From a bacterium (GTDB lineage Bacteria; Zixibacteria; MSB-5A5; GN15; FEB-12), in NCBI GenBank assembly GCA_016708025.1, contig JADJGQ010000001.1, forward strand, positions 372,001-436,000: a DNA stretch of 64,000 nt, given 5' to 3'. A program made the translations under genes and the position numbers. Of the stretch, positions 42,529 through 50,156 are shown piece after piece. Position 1 is the first letter of the stretch; each line of letters begins with the position of its first letter. The notes under the pieces were generated by a model. That model was not told the origin of the DNA. It did no database searches and worked only from the letters and a program-made list of their open reading frames with translations.

Positions 42529-42855
42529 CTAAAACGGAAGATTCAACCCGGGGATCTTGAGACCGCCGGTCAGATTACCCATTTGTTCGGCCTGCAGTTC
42601 CTGGACCTTTTGGCGCGCCTGATTGACGGCGGCTACGACCAGATCCTGCAACATTTCGACATCATCTTTATTGACCACTTCCGGGTCGATCGTCAGCGAC
42701 AGTATTTCGTTCTTACCGTTGGTGGTGACCTTCACCATTCCGCCGCCGGAAGAACCTTCAACGGTGGCAGATTCCAGTTGCGCCTGCAGTTCTTCCATCT
42801 TGGCCTGCATCTTCTGGACCTGTTTCATCATGTCGCCTAATCCGCCCATTCCCAT
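42529..42855 (-). CDS. ybaB: YbaB/EbfC nucleoid-associated protein
   Basis: A 108-residue small DNA-binding protein that dimerises and coats the nucleoid. The start MGMGGLGDMMKQVQKMQAK, the central GGGMVKVTTNGKNEILSL and the helix VEMLQDLVVAAVNQARQKV are typical. It lies between dnaX and recR, its usual place, with gaps of 28 and 13 bases. Confidence 0.94.
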   Translation of the reverse strand: MGMGGLGDMMKQVQKMQAKMEELQAQLESATVEGSSGGGMVKVTTNGKNEILSLTIDPEVVNKDDVEMLQDLVVAAVNQARQKVQELQAEQMGNLTGGLKIPGLNLPF

Positions 42856-42883
42856 GGTATACTCCTTCGTATGCGAAACGCTA

Positions 42884-44590
42884 CTATTGTTCTACTTTTT
42901 TGATCCCAATGATCTCACCATCGACTTTTTCCAACAGTTTTTTCAATCGGGGTGAGTTTTCCACCAGCTTGACAGGGTCAACAGACTTTTGCGAGTTCTG
43001 TTCCACATATCCGGCCGGGAATTCCTTTGACAGGTCGACATCAAAGCGAACTGTCAGATTGGTTTTATAGTAATCGCGCAAGGCGTTGGTGATAGTCTGA
43101 CTATTCTCCGGTTTTTGCACCAGTTGCCGCGAGGCTTCACCGGACGAGAAAAACATGAACTGAATCTGGTTATCCTTAACGGCGGTCATTTCGGCCATGC
43201 GAAGCTGAGAGGCCAACATCGGGAAACTTTGCCGGAAATTGGTCAGAAAGCCATCCCATCCGGCCTGGAGCTGCGGCAAATTGATCGGTTTGCTCGGCCA
43301 GCTCTGCTGCGATGGCATCGATGCTGCGGCAGTCGGCGCGGAGGGGAGCGGTGTTGGACGTGCCGGAGGAGCGATGGCTCGTTTCACAGATGGAGGATTA
43401 AACAACTCAGGCGTGCCTTTGCCGGTGCCGGCAGTCGGTACAGCCGTGGCGACCGGAAGACCGCTTCCCAGTTTCTCGAGGAGTTCGGTTAATTGAACGG
43501 TCGACTCCATGCTGGCCATCTTGATAGCGGCGACCTCGATCAGGAGGCGTTCATCCAGACCGGACTTGAGAGCGTTATTCAGCTCGACCACCATATTCAT
43601 CAGACGCAGCAGATCACCGACCTGGAAGAATTCTGCCTGTTTGCGGAATTCAGTCAATTCGGCTTCGATAAGCGACAGGGCACCGGATGCATCCGGGTCG
43701 GATTGCAAAATCATCAATATGCGGAAATGTTCTAAGAGCTCTTCGGCGAAATCACCGACGTCGATGCCGTTCTCGATTACCTGACGAGTCAGGCGAAGCG
43801 CCTGTTTGCGGTCCGAGGCCGCGATCGCCGCAACGAAAGAAAAGAGAAACTCGCGGTCGATGAGGCCGAGCGCCTGCACCACATCGGGTTCGTCGACCTT
43901 GTCGCCAGCGAACGCCACGATCTGATCCATGAGTGATAGGGAATCGCGAACGGAACCATCCGCCTTCCGGGCGATCAGGTGCAGGGCAGCTTCGGTAATT
44001 GTGATCTTTTCGTTGGTGGCAATATTACCGAGATGTTTTGCCAGGTCCTCGACAGAAACGCGACGGAAATCAAACCGCTGGGTGCGAGAGAGGATAGTCT
44101 CCGGGACTTTGAGCGGCTCTGTGGTGGCAAAAACAAACAGGACGTGCGGCGGTGGTTCTTCGAGCGTTTTGAGCAGGGCATCAAATGCCGAGCCGGAGAG
44201 GCGGTGAACCTCGTCGATGATATAAATGCGCTTTTTGCCACCGGCCGGGAGATAGCGAATATTCTCGCGGAGGGTTCGGATATCATCAACACCCGTGTTT
44301 GAGGCAGCATCGATTTCGAGGACATCCATCGACGAGCCCCCGGCGATCTCAAGACATTGGGAGCAGACGCCGCAGGGATTGTCGGTCGGGCCATTGGCGC
44401 AGTTGACCGCTTTGGCGAGGATTCGAGCAACAGTCGTTTTGCCGGTTCCGCGCGGACCACAAAAAAGGTAGCCGGAGGCAATCCGGTCGTGGAGGACCGC
44501 ATTACGCAACGTCCGTGTGACATGTTCTTGTGCCACAACGTGGTCGAAGGTTTGCGGTCGGTATTTGCGGGCGAATACGACGTAGCTCAT
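42884..44590 (-). CDS. dnaX: DNA polymerase III gamma/tau subunit
   Basis: A 568-residue clamp-loader ATPase. Walker A GPRGTGKTTV at 45-54, a zinc module with CANGPTDNPCGVCSQC, Walker B-type IIDEVHRLS, sensor TTEPLKVPETILSR. The region from ~370 to 430 is a Pro/Thr-rich linker and the last ~140 residues are a tau-like C-domain. No obvious slippery A-run with downstream hairpin for a short gamma form was noticed. The initiation region lacks a ribosome-binding site and a TATACT box ends seven bases before the ATG, hinting at a leaderless transcript. First gene of the dnaX-ybaB-recR operon. Confidence 0.94.
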   Translation of the reverse strand: MSYVVFARKYRPQTFDHVVAQEHVTRTLRNAVLHDRIASGYLFCGPRGTGKTTVARILAKAVNCANGPTDNPCGVCSQCLEIAGGSSMDVLEIDAASNTGVDDIRTLRENIRYLPAGGKKRIYIIDEVHRLSGSAFDALLKTLEEPPPHVLFVFATTEPLKVPETILSRTQRFDFRRVSVEDLAKHLGNIATNEKITITEAALHLIARKADGSVRDSLSLMDQIVAFAGDKVDEPDVVQALGLIDREFLFSFVAAIAASDRKQALRLTRQVIENGIDVGDFAEELLEHFRILMILQSDPDASGALSLIEAELTEFRKQAEFFQVGDLLRLMNMVVELNNALKSGLDERLLIEVAAIKMASMESTVQLTELLEKLGSGLPVATAVPTAGTGKGTPELFNPPSVKRAIAPPARPTPLPSAPTAAASMPSQQSWPSKPINLPQLQAGWDGFLTNFRQSFPMLASQLRMAEMTAVKDNQIQFMFFSSGEASRQLVQKPENSQTITNALRDYYKTNLTVRFDVDLSKEFPAGYVEQNSQKSVDPVKLVENSPRLKKLLEKVDGEIIGIKKVEQ

Positions 44591-44596
44591 TTATTC

Positions 44597-44602
44597 AGTA
44601 TA
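44597..44602 (-). promoter_or_regulatory. -10 box abutting the dnaX start codon
   Basis: TATACT on the minus strand (5/6) ends seven bases before the A of the dnaX ATG. No good -35 is found at 16-18 bases (best TTTCCG). If used, transcription would begin at or next to the start codon. Confidence 0.4.
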
Positions 44603-44685
44603 CCCAAAAGTCAACCAATCGGAAATCAGATTTTGCAGACTGCTACCCGGTTACCGGTACCAAATGACCGGTGCGATTTAACATT

Positions 44686-44714
44686 TTGTTACCTTGACCG
44701 TCTTACTCTATATT
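44686..44714 (+). promoter_or_regulatory. sigma-70 promoter for the outer-membrane protein gene
   Basis: TTGTTA (44686-44691, 4/6) lies 17 bases before TATATT (44709-44714, 5/6). The predicted start near 44721 leaves a ~19-base leader before the ATG at 44740. Confidence 0.5.
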
Positions 44715-44739
44715 GGTACGTAACAAGTTGATACACCTA

Positions 44740-45324
44740 ATGACCAGAATACTCCTCATTTGCCTGTTTTTGTTGTCCGCTGCTTCGGCATTCGGTCAGG
44801 AAGTTCTCATGCCGCGCGGGGATTTTTGGGACAAGCGGGGGTTCTTTCTCGTGCGAATCGGATTTGTCTCGACCGGGGACTTCCTGCTCGATGGAAGGAG
44901 AGAAGAGACGCAGACCGGATTCTCGTTTGGGTCGGCAATGGAGTTTCGGGTCGCCCGATGGTGGCATATGGGGTTTGGGGTGGATGTTCATCGCGTTCAT
45001 CTGGCTGATTCAGGGCAATACTTTATAGACGTGACCGGAACAGTGAAACGGCTCTTTTTTAGCCAGACCAGTCGGATCGGTCTTCGGCCGGGGTTGGCGA
45101 TCGGAATCGGGGTGATGGACTATTTTGCCCCCCTGAACCATGTCCGGATCGAACGTTCTCATTATATGACCTGGAAAACCTCGTTTGAGACGATCTTTTT
45201 CGGGCGGGGGAGAGTGGCGCCTTATCTTGAAGCGGGATTGATCGGGGCCGCCTTTGGGGGGAACAACGAGCACAATATCAATTTCGGACCATCGACCTAC
45301 TTTCGGGCCGGAGTGATGTTCTAA
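44740..45324 (+). CDS. small outer-membrane beta-barrel protein
   Basis: A 194-residue protein with a signal peptide (1-19, ends SAFGQ) followed by alternating hydrophobic/polar strands, aromatic girdles and a C-terminal Phe (RAGVMF), the pattern of an 8-stranded OmpA/OmpW-like barrel. No family motif is recognised. The start ATG 44740 is chosen over an in-frame GTG at 44713 that lies within the promoter. It is divergent from dnaX and appears monocistronic; a well-formed terminator was not found in the 186-base gap to the next gene. Confidence 0.7.
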   Translation: MTRILLICLFLLSAASAFGQEVLMPRGDFWDKRGFFLVRIGFVSTGDFLLDGRREETQTGFSFGSAMEFRVARWWHMGFGVDVHRVHLADSGQYFIDVTGTVKRLFFSQTSRIGLRPGLAIGIGVMDYFAPLNHVRIERSHYMTWKTSFETIFFGRGRVAPYLEAGLIGAAFGGNNEHNINFGPSTYFRAGVMF

Positions 45325-45426
45325 GCGGTCGGTTTCAGAGTTCTTTCGCCCAACCGCATCGCTACCAAGACATCAGATTCCTCCCATTCGCAATCAAGTA
45401 TCAGCCAAAGATCCGCCGGAACTTAA

Positions 45427-45455
45427 TTGACATGAAGACTAATTAAGTCTATTAT
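45427..45455 (+). promoter_or_regulatory. near-consensus sigma-70 promoter with internal dyad
   Basis: TTGACA (45427-45432) and TATTAT (45450-45455) are 17 bases apart, the same -35/-10 pair as the small-RNA promoter at 488-516. An inverted repeat AGACT/AGTCT (45436-45440 and 45446-45450) occupies the spacer, where a bound repressor would block polymerase. The gene starts at 45511 behind a GGAGGG site. Confidence 0.78.
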
Positions 45456-45510
45456 GTAATATCTTTACTATCCAAATCACCTGATACTTTCATCCCAGAC
45501 GGAGGGATCT

Positions 45511-47196
45511 ATGACATCTCTGTTCACGCAACAGGGTCTTTCGCGGATGTTTGGCCGATTCCTGCTGGCGGCAGCTCTCACAACGCTTTCCTCTGTTTCG
45601 GCGGTTGCCCAGATCCCATCGTGGGAATGGGTCGCCAATGGACGATTGACCGGAACGCCGATCGCCGGCGGCATCACCACCCACGGTATTGGGGTGGATA
45701 ACAGCGGCAATGTTTTTTTCGGCGGCGCGGTGGCGGATCAATCGATCGTCGGAGCGACAACCCTGAATAGTGCCGGTGGGACGGACATCTTTCTCGCCAA
45801 GACCAACTCTTCCGGGGCGATCCAGTGGGCGAAGCGCTACGGCACGGCGAACGCGGATCAGATCATTGATATGATAACCGACACGGCTGGGAATATGTAC
45901 GCGCAGGTGTATTTTGGGTCACCCAGTTTCAATCTAGATGGTCAGACCGTTACCTCGCTGATCTTTGGAGTCTGTATTGCGAAATTTGATGCCAACGGGA
46001 TATGTACGATCGCCAAAACGACGCAGAATATCGCCATTTATATAGGTGGACTGGCTTACAGTCCGCTCGGTTTCATGGCAGCAGTAAATAGCACGGTTGT
46101 CGCCAAACTGAATATGAATTGTGACACGCTCTGGACCCGGACAGTTCCGACGGGGCTGGGAGCGCAATGTCTGTTCTATGATGTCGCCATCGACCCGAGC
46201 GGGAATATTGTCGCCTGCGGGACCTTTGGCGGGACAGTCAATTTTGGTGGTGTGACGCTGACCACGCCCAGCACTGCGGATCTGGATTGCTTTGTGGTGA
46301 AATACAACACCAGTGGGACAGTCCAGTGGGCCAAGCAGTTTGGCTATCGCGGATCACCTGATGAAATAGCCTACTCAATTGCGGCCGATCAAGGAGGACA
46401 CGTATATGTGACCGGCCATTACCGCGAGAAGTTGGGATTCGTGACGAATGATACTATCGCCAGCGGCACGCCGTTGACCAATATCTATCTGGCGAAATAC
46501 TCGCCGACCGGGACGTATGAATGGTCATTGAACGGAGTTTCGACCAACCAATGCTTTGCTCGTCAGGTAGTATGCGATCCAAACAACGATATCTGGGTGA
46601 CCTTTAGCCCAGGCGGAACTGTCAATTTCGCAGGTCAGGATCACATTCCGTATTCGTCTATGAGCACCATGATCGTGGGGATCGATACCAGCGGGATTTT
46701 TATGGCACGGCTGAAGCCGGATGGTCTTGGATTGACCGACCCAAAGCGGATGGTCTTCAATCGGGCAGGGTCCGCGTTTTATGTCGGCGGCTATCATATA
46801 GCATCGAATCCGACCGTAGTTACGTTTGGTTCGACGACTCTGAATACGTCTGGGTGTTGGGTGACCAAGGGGATCCCCGGCGTGACGACCGATATTGATG
46901 ATGCTGAAGTAGTCCCCTCGTCATTTGCGCTAGAGCAGAACTATCCGAATCCGTTCAATCCGAGCACGACGATCCAGTTCAGTCTGGAGTCGCGCGAGCA
47001 GGTGACGATCGAGATTTTCAATTCTCTCGGTCAAAAGGTTCGGACACTGCTCAACGAGAGCCGTGGCGCCGGAGCGCATACCGTCGAATGGAATGGGATG
47101 GATGACGGTGGAAATGAAGTTTCGACCGGGGTTTATCTGTATCGACTGGTGGCGGGAGAAATGGCCCAGACTAAAAAGATGGTGCTGGTTAAATAA
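45511..47196 (+). CDS. secreted SBBP-like repeat protein with type IX sorting domain
   Basis: A 561-residue extracellular protein. Signal peptide ends near VAQ (residue ~34). The body consists of beta-propeller-like SBBP repeats such as GVDNSGNVFFGG, DIFLAKTNSSGAIQWAKRYG, AIDPSGNIVACGTFGG, CFVVKYNTSGTVQWAKQFG and SIAADQGGHVYVTGHY. From about 475 comes the sorting domain with LEQNYPNPFNPSTTIQFSL and the end GVYLYRLVAGEM...KMVLVK, as found in FCB-group bacteria. Function is unknown; likely surface-attached. It has its own strong promoter and terminator, so it is a single-gene unit. One such domain implies that a sorting machinery exists outside this window. Confidence 0.82.
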   Translation: MTSLFTQQGLSRMFGRFLLAAALTTLSSVSAVAQIPSWEWVANGRLTGTPIAGGITTHGIGVDNSGNVFFGGAVADQSIVGATTLNSAGGTDIFLAKTNSSGAIQWAKRYGTANADQIIDMITDTAGNMYAQVYFGSPSFNLDGQTVTSLIFGVCIAKFDANGICTIAKTTQNIAIYIGGLAYSPLGFMAAVNSTVVAKLNMNCDTLWTRTVPTGLGAQCLFYDVAIDPSGNIVACGTFGGTVNFGGVTLTTPSTADLDCFVVKYNTSGTVQWAKQFGYRGSPDEIAYSIAADQGGHVYVTGHYREKLGFVTNDTIASGTPLTNIYLAKYSPTGTYEWSLNGVSTNQCFARQVVCDPNNDIWVTFSPGGTVNFAGQDHIPYSSMSTMIVGIDTSGIFMARLKPDGLGLTDPKRMVFNRAGSAFYVGGYHIASNPTVVTFGSTTLNTSGCWVTKGIPGVTTDIDDAEVVPSSFALEQNYPNPFNPSTTIQFSLESREQVTIEIFNSLGQKVRTLLNESRGAGAHTVEWNGMDDGGNEVSTGVYLYRLVAGEMAQTKKMVLVK

Positions 47197-47224
47197 GAGA
47201 ACAAGAATCGGTATTACAATTGAG

Positions 47225-47256
47225 CGAGCAGGTCAGCAAGACCTGCTCGTTTTTTT
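47225..47256 (+). terminator. strong intrinsic terminator
   Basis: A perfect 10-pair stem CGAGCAGGTC/GACCTGCTCG (47225-47234 and 47240-47249), 5-base loop, then seven T. It ends the sorted secreted protein gene and, read from the other side, lies just past the S41 protease stop. Confidence 0.95.
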
Positions 47257-47274
47257 GTGAGCACTACTGACAGG

Positions 47275-48555
47275 TCAGCGAGAGATTCTCTTCCGCAATG
47301 CGTCGACAGCGAGGGAGATGAAACTGTCGTTGGTGGGGGTAGCAAGCGGGATCGTCGTCCCGGCAAATTGCCACGAATCATCGGTATCCTGCACCCTGAT
47401 ATATTCCTTCCCCAGTCGATCGGATGGTCCCGTGATCGCCATCCCAGAATCAGGCGAAACGCCGCCGATAGTCGTGTCGCTTCCCGGCAGATGCCGTTCC
47501 ATCGGCTGTCGGCTCGGTCGGAAGAATGCGGAAGTGGAAAGCTTGAGGCCGCGGATCGAATCGGGGAGGGCAAAAAGATCCTGCGCCAGACCTTTGCCGT
47601 ACGTGCGACTGCCGATCGTGATCACCCGCCTATTGTCCTGGAGTGCCGCCGCTAAGATCTCACCCGAGGAAACCGTTCCGTCATTAATGAGCATCGCGAC
47701 CGGATGTGTCCATCTTGTGCCGGGCTCAGCAGTGTATGAGGTATCGTCTTCGGCGCGACCATGCAGCGAGACGATCACGCCCGAGTCCAGAAACATATCG
47801 GCGACCTGCCGGGCAGCACGCATCAGCCCGCCGTAGTTATCGCGAAGATCAAGAATGAGCGCTTTGGCACCGGATGCGTTGATGCGGGTGAGCGCAGAGT
47901 CAACATCGGCTGCGGTAGTGGAACTGAAATGGGTGATCCGAAGGTAGGCGATCTCCGGAGCGGTGTCGACCCGGTAGTCCGGCGCTGAATCGGACTGACG
48001 GCCGGAGCCGCGAACAGAAGTGATTTCGATCTTCGCGCGCTGGATCTCAACAGCGAGCGGGGACGAGAGTGAGTCGCGCTGGACAGTGAGTCTGACCGTG
48101 GTGCCGACCTTGCCACGGAGCAGCCCAAACATTACATCCTGCGACATCCCGTGGGCGATCTGTGAATCGACAGTCACTATTCGATCGCCGGCCCGGAGTC
48201 CGGCTGCCAGCGCGGGGGAGCCGAGGAAGACCCCACGGAAAGAATGCTGTTGCAGGGCGCTATCGTACTTCATGAATACGCCGATGCCGCCGAATGAGCC
48301 GGCGAGATCGAGATGCATGTCGCTCCAGGCGATCGAGTCAAGAAGTTCGGAGTACGGGTCGAGTTTGGTCAGGTCGCCGGAGCGGATGATCTCGATCAGG
48401 CTGTCGCGGGAGATGTCGCGCCAGTAGTTTTTCTCGATGATCTCAACGACGGGAGCGAGGGAGTCGGGGAGGGTCGACGACTGCTCCGCCCGGGCAAACG
48501 GGAGAAGGAAAAGCAGGACGGCACACGCGGCGATCAGGCGTACAGATATCGACAT
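47275..48555 (-). CDS. S41-family C-terminal processing peptidase
   Basis: A 426-residue secreted or periplasmic serine protease (signal peptide 1-23, ends ARAE). A PDZ domain lies at about 88-165 (GGIGVFMKYD, AGLRAGDRIVTVD). The catalytic core has the S41 Ser-Lys dyad: S296 in DGTVSSGEI and K321 in SRTYGKG, spaced by 25 residues as in Prc/CtpA. ILDLRDNYGGL is the strand before the active site. It is somewhat shorter at the C-terminus than CtpA. AUG follows a GGAG site. It stands alone on the minus strand. Confidence 0.88.
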   Translation of the reverse strand: MSISVRLIAACAVLLFLLPFARAEQSSTLPDSLAPVVEIIEKNYWRDISRDSLIEIIRSGDLTKLDPYSELLDSIAWSDMHLDLAGSFGGIGVFMKYDSALQQHSFRGVFLGSPALAAGLRAGDRIVTVDSQIAHGMSQDVMFGLLRGKVGTTVRLTVQRDSLSSPLAVEIQRAKIEITSVRGSGRQSDSAPDYRVDTAPEIAYLRITHFSSTTAADVDSALTRINASGAKALILDLRDNYGGLMRAARQVADMFLDSGVIVSLHGRAEDDTSYTAEPGTRWTHPVAMLINDGTVSSGEILAAALQDNRRVITIGSRTYGKGLAQDLFALPDSIRGLKLSTSAFFRPSRQPMERHLPGSDTTIGGVSPDSGMAITGPSDRLGKEYIRVQDTDDSWQFAGTTIPLATPTNDSFISLAVDALRKRISR

Positions 48556-48932
48556 CAGCGCTCCATGTTACAGGTGGTGCGGAAATATGTCGGATTGAGG
48601 GGTGGGAGGCAAGGGGAGAGTGGGGGGGGAATGGCGGGGGTATTACATGTGATTGCAGATCTGTGTGGCTATGCTAGTATTTGTAATTGGGGGGGTGACA
48701 AACGGTCATTTCGATGTAGTTGTGGTTTGGAGGCTTGAGGTTTTGGAGGGTGCATTCTTTTGTGTTTGGGGAGAGGGGTGAATATTACAGTTGTCAGCAT
48801 TTCGGCAGAAGAGTGCCGGGCGAGGAGATATCTCTCATATATATGGGGGTGACGGGGGAAGCAGGTAGAAAGGTAATACGAGGGGGTAGCAGCGCGCGTG
48901 GGTCAATTCGGGCTTCGGTTTCAACTACATGG
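48556..48932. other. non-coding, G-rich stretch
   Basis: No supportable gene. Plus-strand frames here (48313-48738, 48720-49001) are low-complexity and shadow the S41 gene or noncoding DNA. The notable content is a run of G-tracts at 48599-48640 (listed). The plus strand is G/T-rich over most of the stretch. Confidence 0.55.
48599..48640 (+). repeat. G-tract cluster with G-quadruplex potential
   Basis: Five G-tracts of 4, 3, 4, 8 and 5 bases (48599-48602, 48604-48606, 48613-48616, 48622-48629, 48636-48640) with loops of 1-6 bases meet the usual four-tract rule. They lie 44-85 bases upstream of the S41 protease start, on the template strand. Confidence 0.5.
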
Positions 48933-49508
48933 CTAGTCCATCAGTGGACCAAAACTGCTCCGCTCCGTGCGGATCATGGTGAATTTAGAAACATGGTTTA
49001 ACCCTGGTAACAATGGGCCACCCGAGCAGAAGACGGACGCCATTACAGTGTCAACTTGCATAGGTATCAGGAGGGAGTCCGACAAAAACACAGTCGAATA
49101 CCCTGAGCATGTGTAGCGGTCACGTTGCTGCCTCGATGACTTCATGGCGCGTGGCCGTTGCAATCCCTCGAATTGTATGACTGCACTGTCTACAATGAGC
49201 ATGGAGTCAATTCGCGTATATGTCGAATCTTTCGCGACATCGCGATTCCATCCCACGCACACGCTGAAGTAAAAAGTAGTGTCTCGTTTCGGATCAGCCC
49301 TGGACGAACCCTGGTAGGCTTCCAGTATCGGCCAGAGGGATAGGTCCTCGACTGATGGGTCGCGCTCCGATGCCTCGAAGTAGCGCCAGTGGTATGTAGT
49401 ACACCCAACCACGATCATCAAGACAAGTACTAACAGGATTGCGAAAAAGACGTACTTCAGGATGTCCAATCTCATTGGTTTTCGACATTTCTTTGAGACG
49501 ATTGTCAT
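48933..49508 (-). CDS. hypothetical membrane-anchored protein or lipoprotein
   Basis: A 191-residue protein of unknown function. A basic start (KKCRKPMR) and a hydrophobic helix at about 17-35 end in LMIVVGC36, which may be a lipobox-like site, though VVGC deviates from the L-[AS]-[GA]-C consensus. The rest is soluble, with three further Cys that could form disulfides outside the cytoplasm. AAGGG upstream of the ATG at 49508 supports that start; an alternative ATG at 49475 has none. The coding pattern is weaker than in neighbouring genes and the region is GC-poorer, so it may be a recent or fast-evolving gene. Confidence 0.5.
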   Translation of the reverse strand: MTIVSKKCRKPMRLDILKYVFFAILLVLVLMIVVGCTTYHWRYFEASERDPSVEDLSLWPILEAYQGSSRADPKRDTTFYFSVCVGWNRDVAKDSTYTRIDSMLIVDSAVIQFEGLQRPRAMKSSRQQRDRYTCSGYSTVFLSDSLLIPMQVDTVMASVFCSGGPLLPGLNHVSKFTMIRTERSSFGPLMD

Positions 49509-49885
49509 GCTTTTTCCCTTAGAACAATAAAGGAGAGTGGTGAGGGAAAAGTCAAGGGCGGGTTGAATTGAAGATCGGTCTATCCACGTGTTGTATGGTT
49601 CTGTGGTCCATTAAGGGAGGAGTGAATAGGTTGCTTCGAAATCGCGGGCGGGGATTTGTATTCTTTCAAGGGAGCGAACCGCGATTTCTCGCAATGACAT
49701 TGAATGAATATGTGCAATTGAGAAGCCCACAATAAATGGTTGGGTTCTGTTTGCATGAGGAAAAGTCAGAGAGGTTAGAAATGTCGAAAGCTGTCTGTGC
49801 GAACCAGCGGCGCGTGGTTGGTTTTCGTCCCACAAGCCTTGCTATAACGAGCGAGTTTGTATTACAAAGCATAGTACTCCATGAT

Positions 49886-49908
49886 CCACCCCCATTAATA
49901 GGGGGTGG
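49886..49908. repeat. perfect 8-bp hairpin
   Basis: CCACCCCC (49886-49893) and GGGGGTGG (49901-49908) are exact inverted copies around the AT-only loop ATTAATA. No U-run follows on either strand, so it is not a standard terminator. Confidence 0.6.
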
Positions 49909-50093
49909 TCTGAATGCCGCGCACCAAATTTCTTCGACTCCCGAAAGTTCAACCCTCTCACTGCTAACAACCTGATGATTCCAACTTGTCACCGCCTTGC
50001 CTAGTTCATCGGCCCAGGCTTGCAAGAGGGGGCTCTTGACATCCCCCTCGCTACCCCCTACCTTTACCCCTCAAAATGACCCAATTCCCCCAC

Positions 50094-50122
50094 TTGACCA
50101 ATCGGCCTAATCTGCCGATATT
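50094..50122 (+). promoter_or_regulatory. probable aspS operon promoter
   Basis: TTGACC (50094-50099, 5/6) lies 17 bases before GATATT (50117-50122, 4/6). Transcription would begin about 28 bases ahead of the GTG start of aspS. An alternative -10, TATAAC at 50129-50134, has no matching -35. Confidence 0.5.
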
Positions 50123-50156
50123 CACTTGTATAACAACAGATTAGATAGAGGACTCC

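Larger units (their letters stand above)
49509..50156. other. 648-base gap without a convincing gene
   Basis: Short frames on both strands (49611-49835, 49666-50025, 49736-49975) have no ribosome-binding site or domain. The stretch contains a perfect hairpin at 49886-49908 and the aspS promoter near its right end. A degenerate gene or a dispersed repeat copy is possible but cannot be shown from one copy. Confidence 0.45.

Noticed and set aside
45325..45426. terminator for the outer-membrane protein gene
   Set aside because: I looked for a GC hairpin with T-run and found none.
49666..50025. 119-codon minus-strand reading frame
   Set aside because: No start signal, composition unlike neighbours, contains the GC hairpin, and shows no domain.
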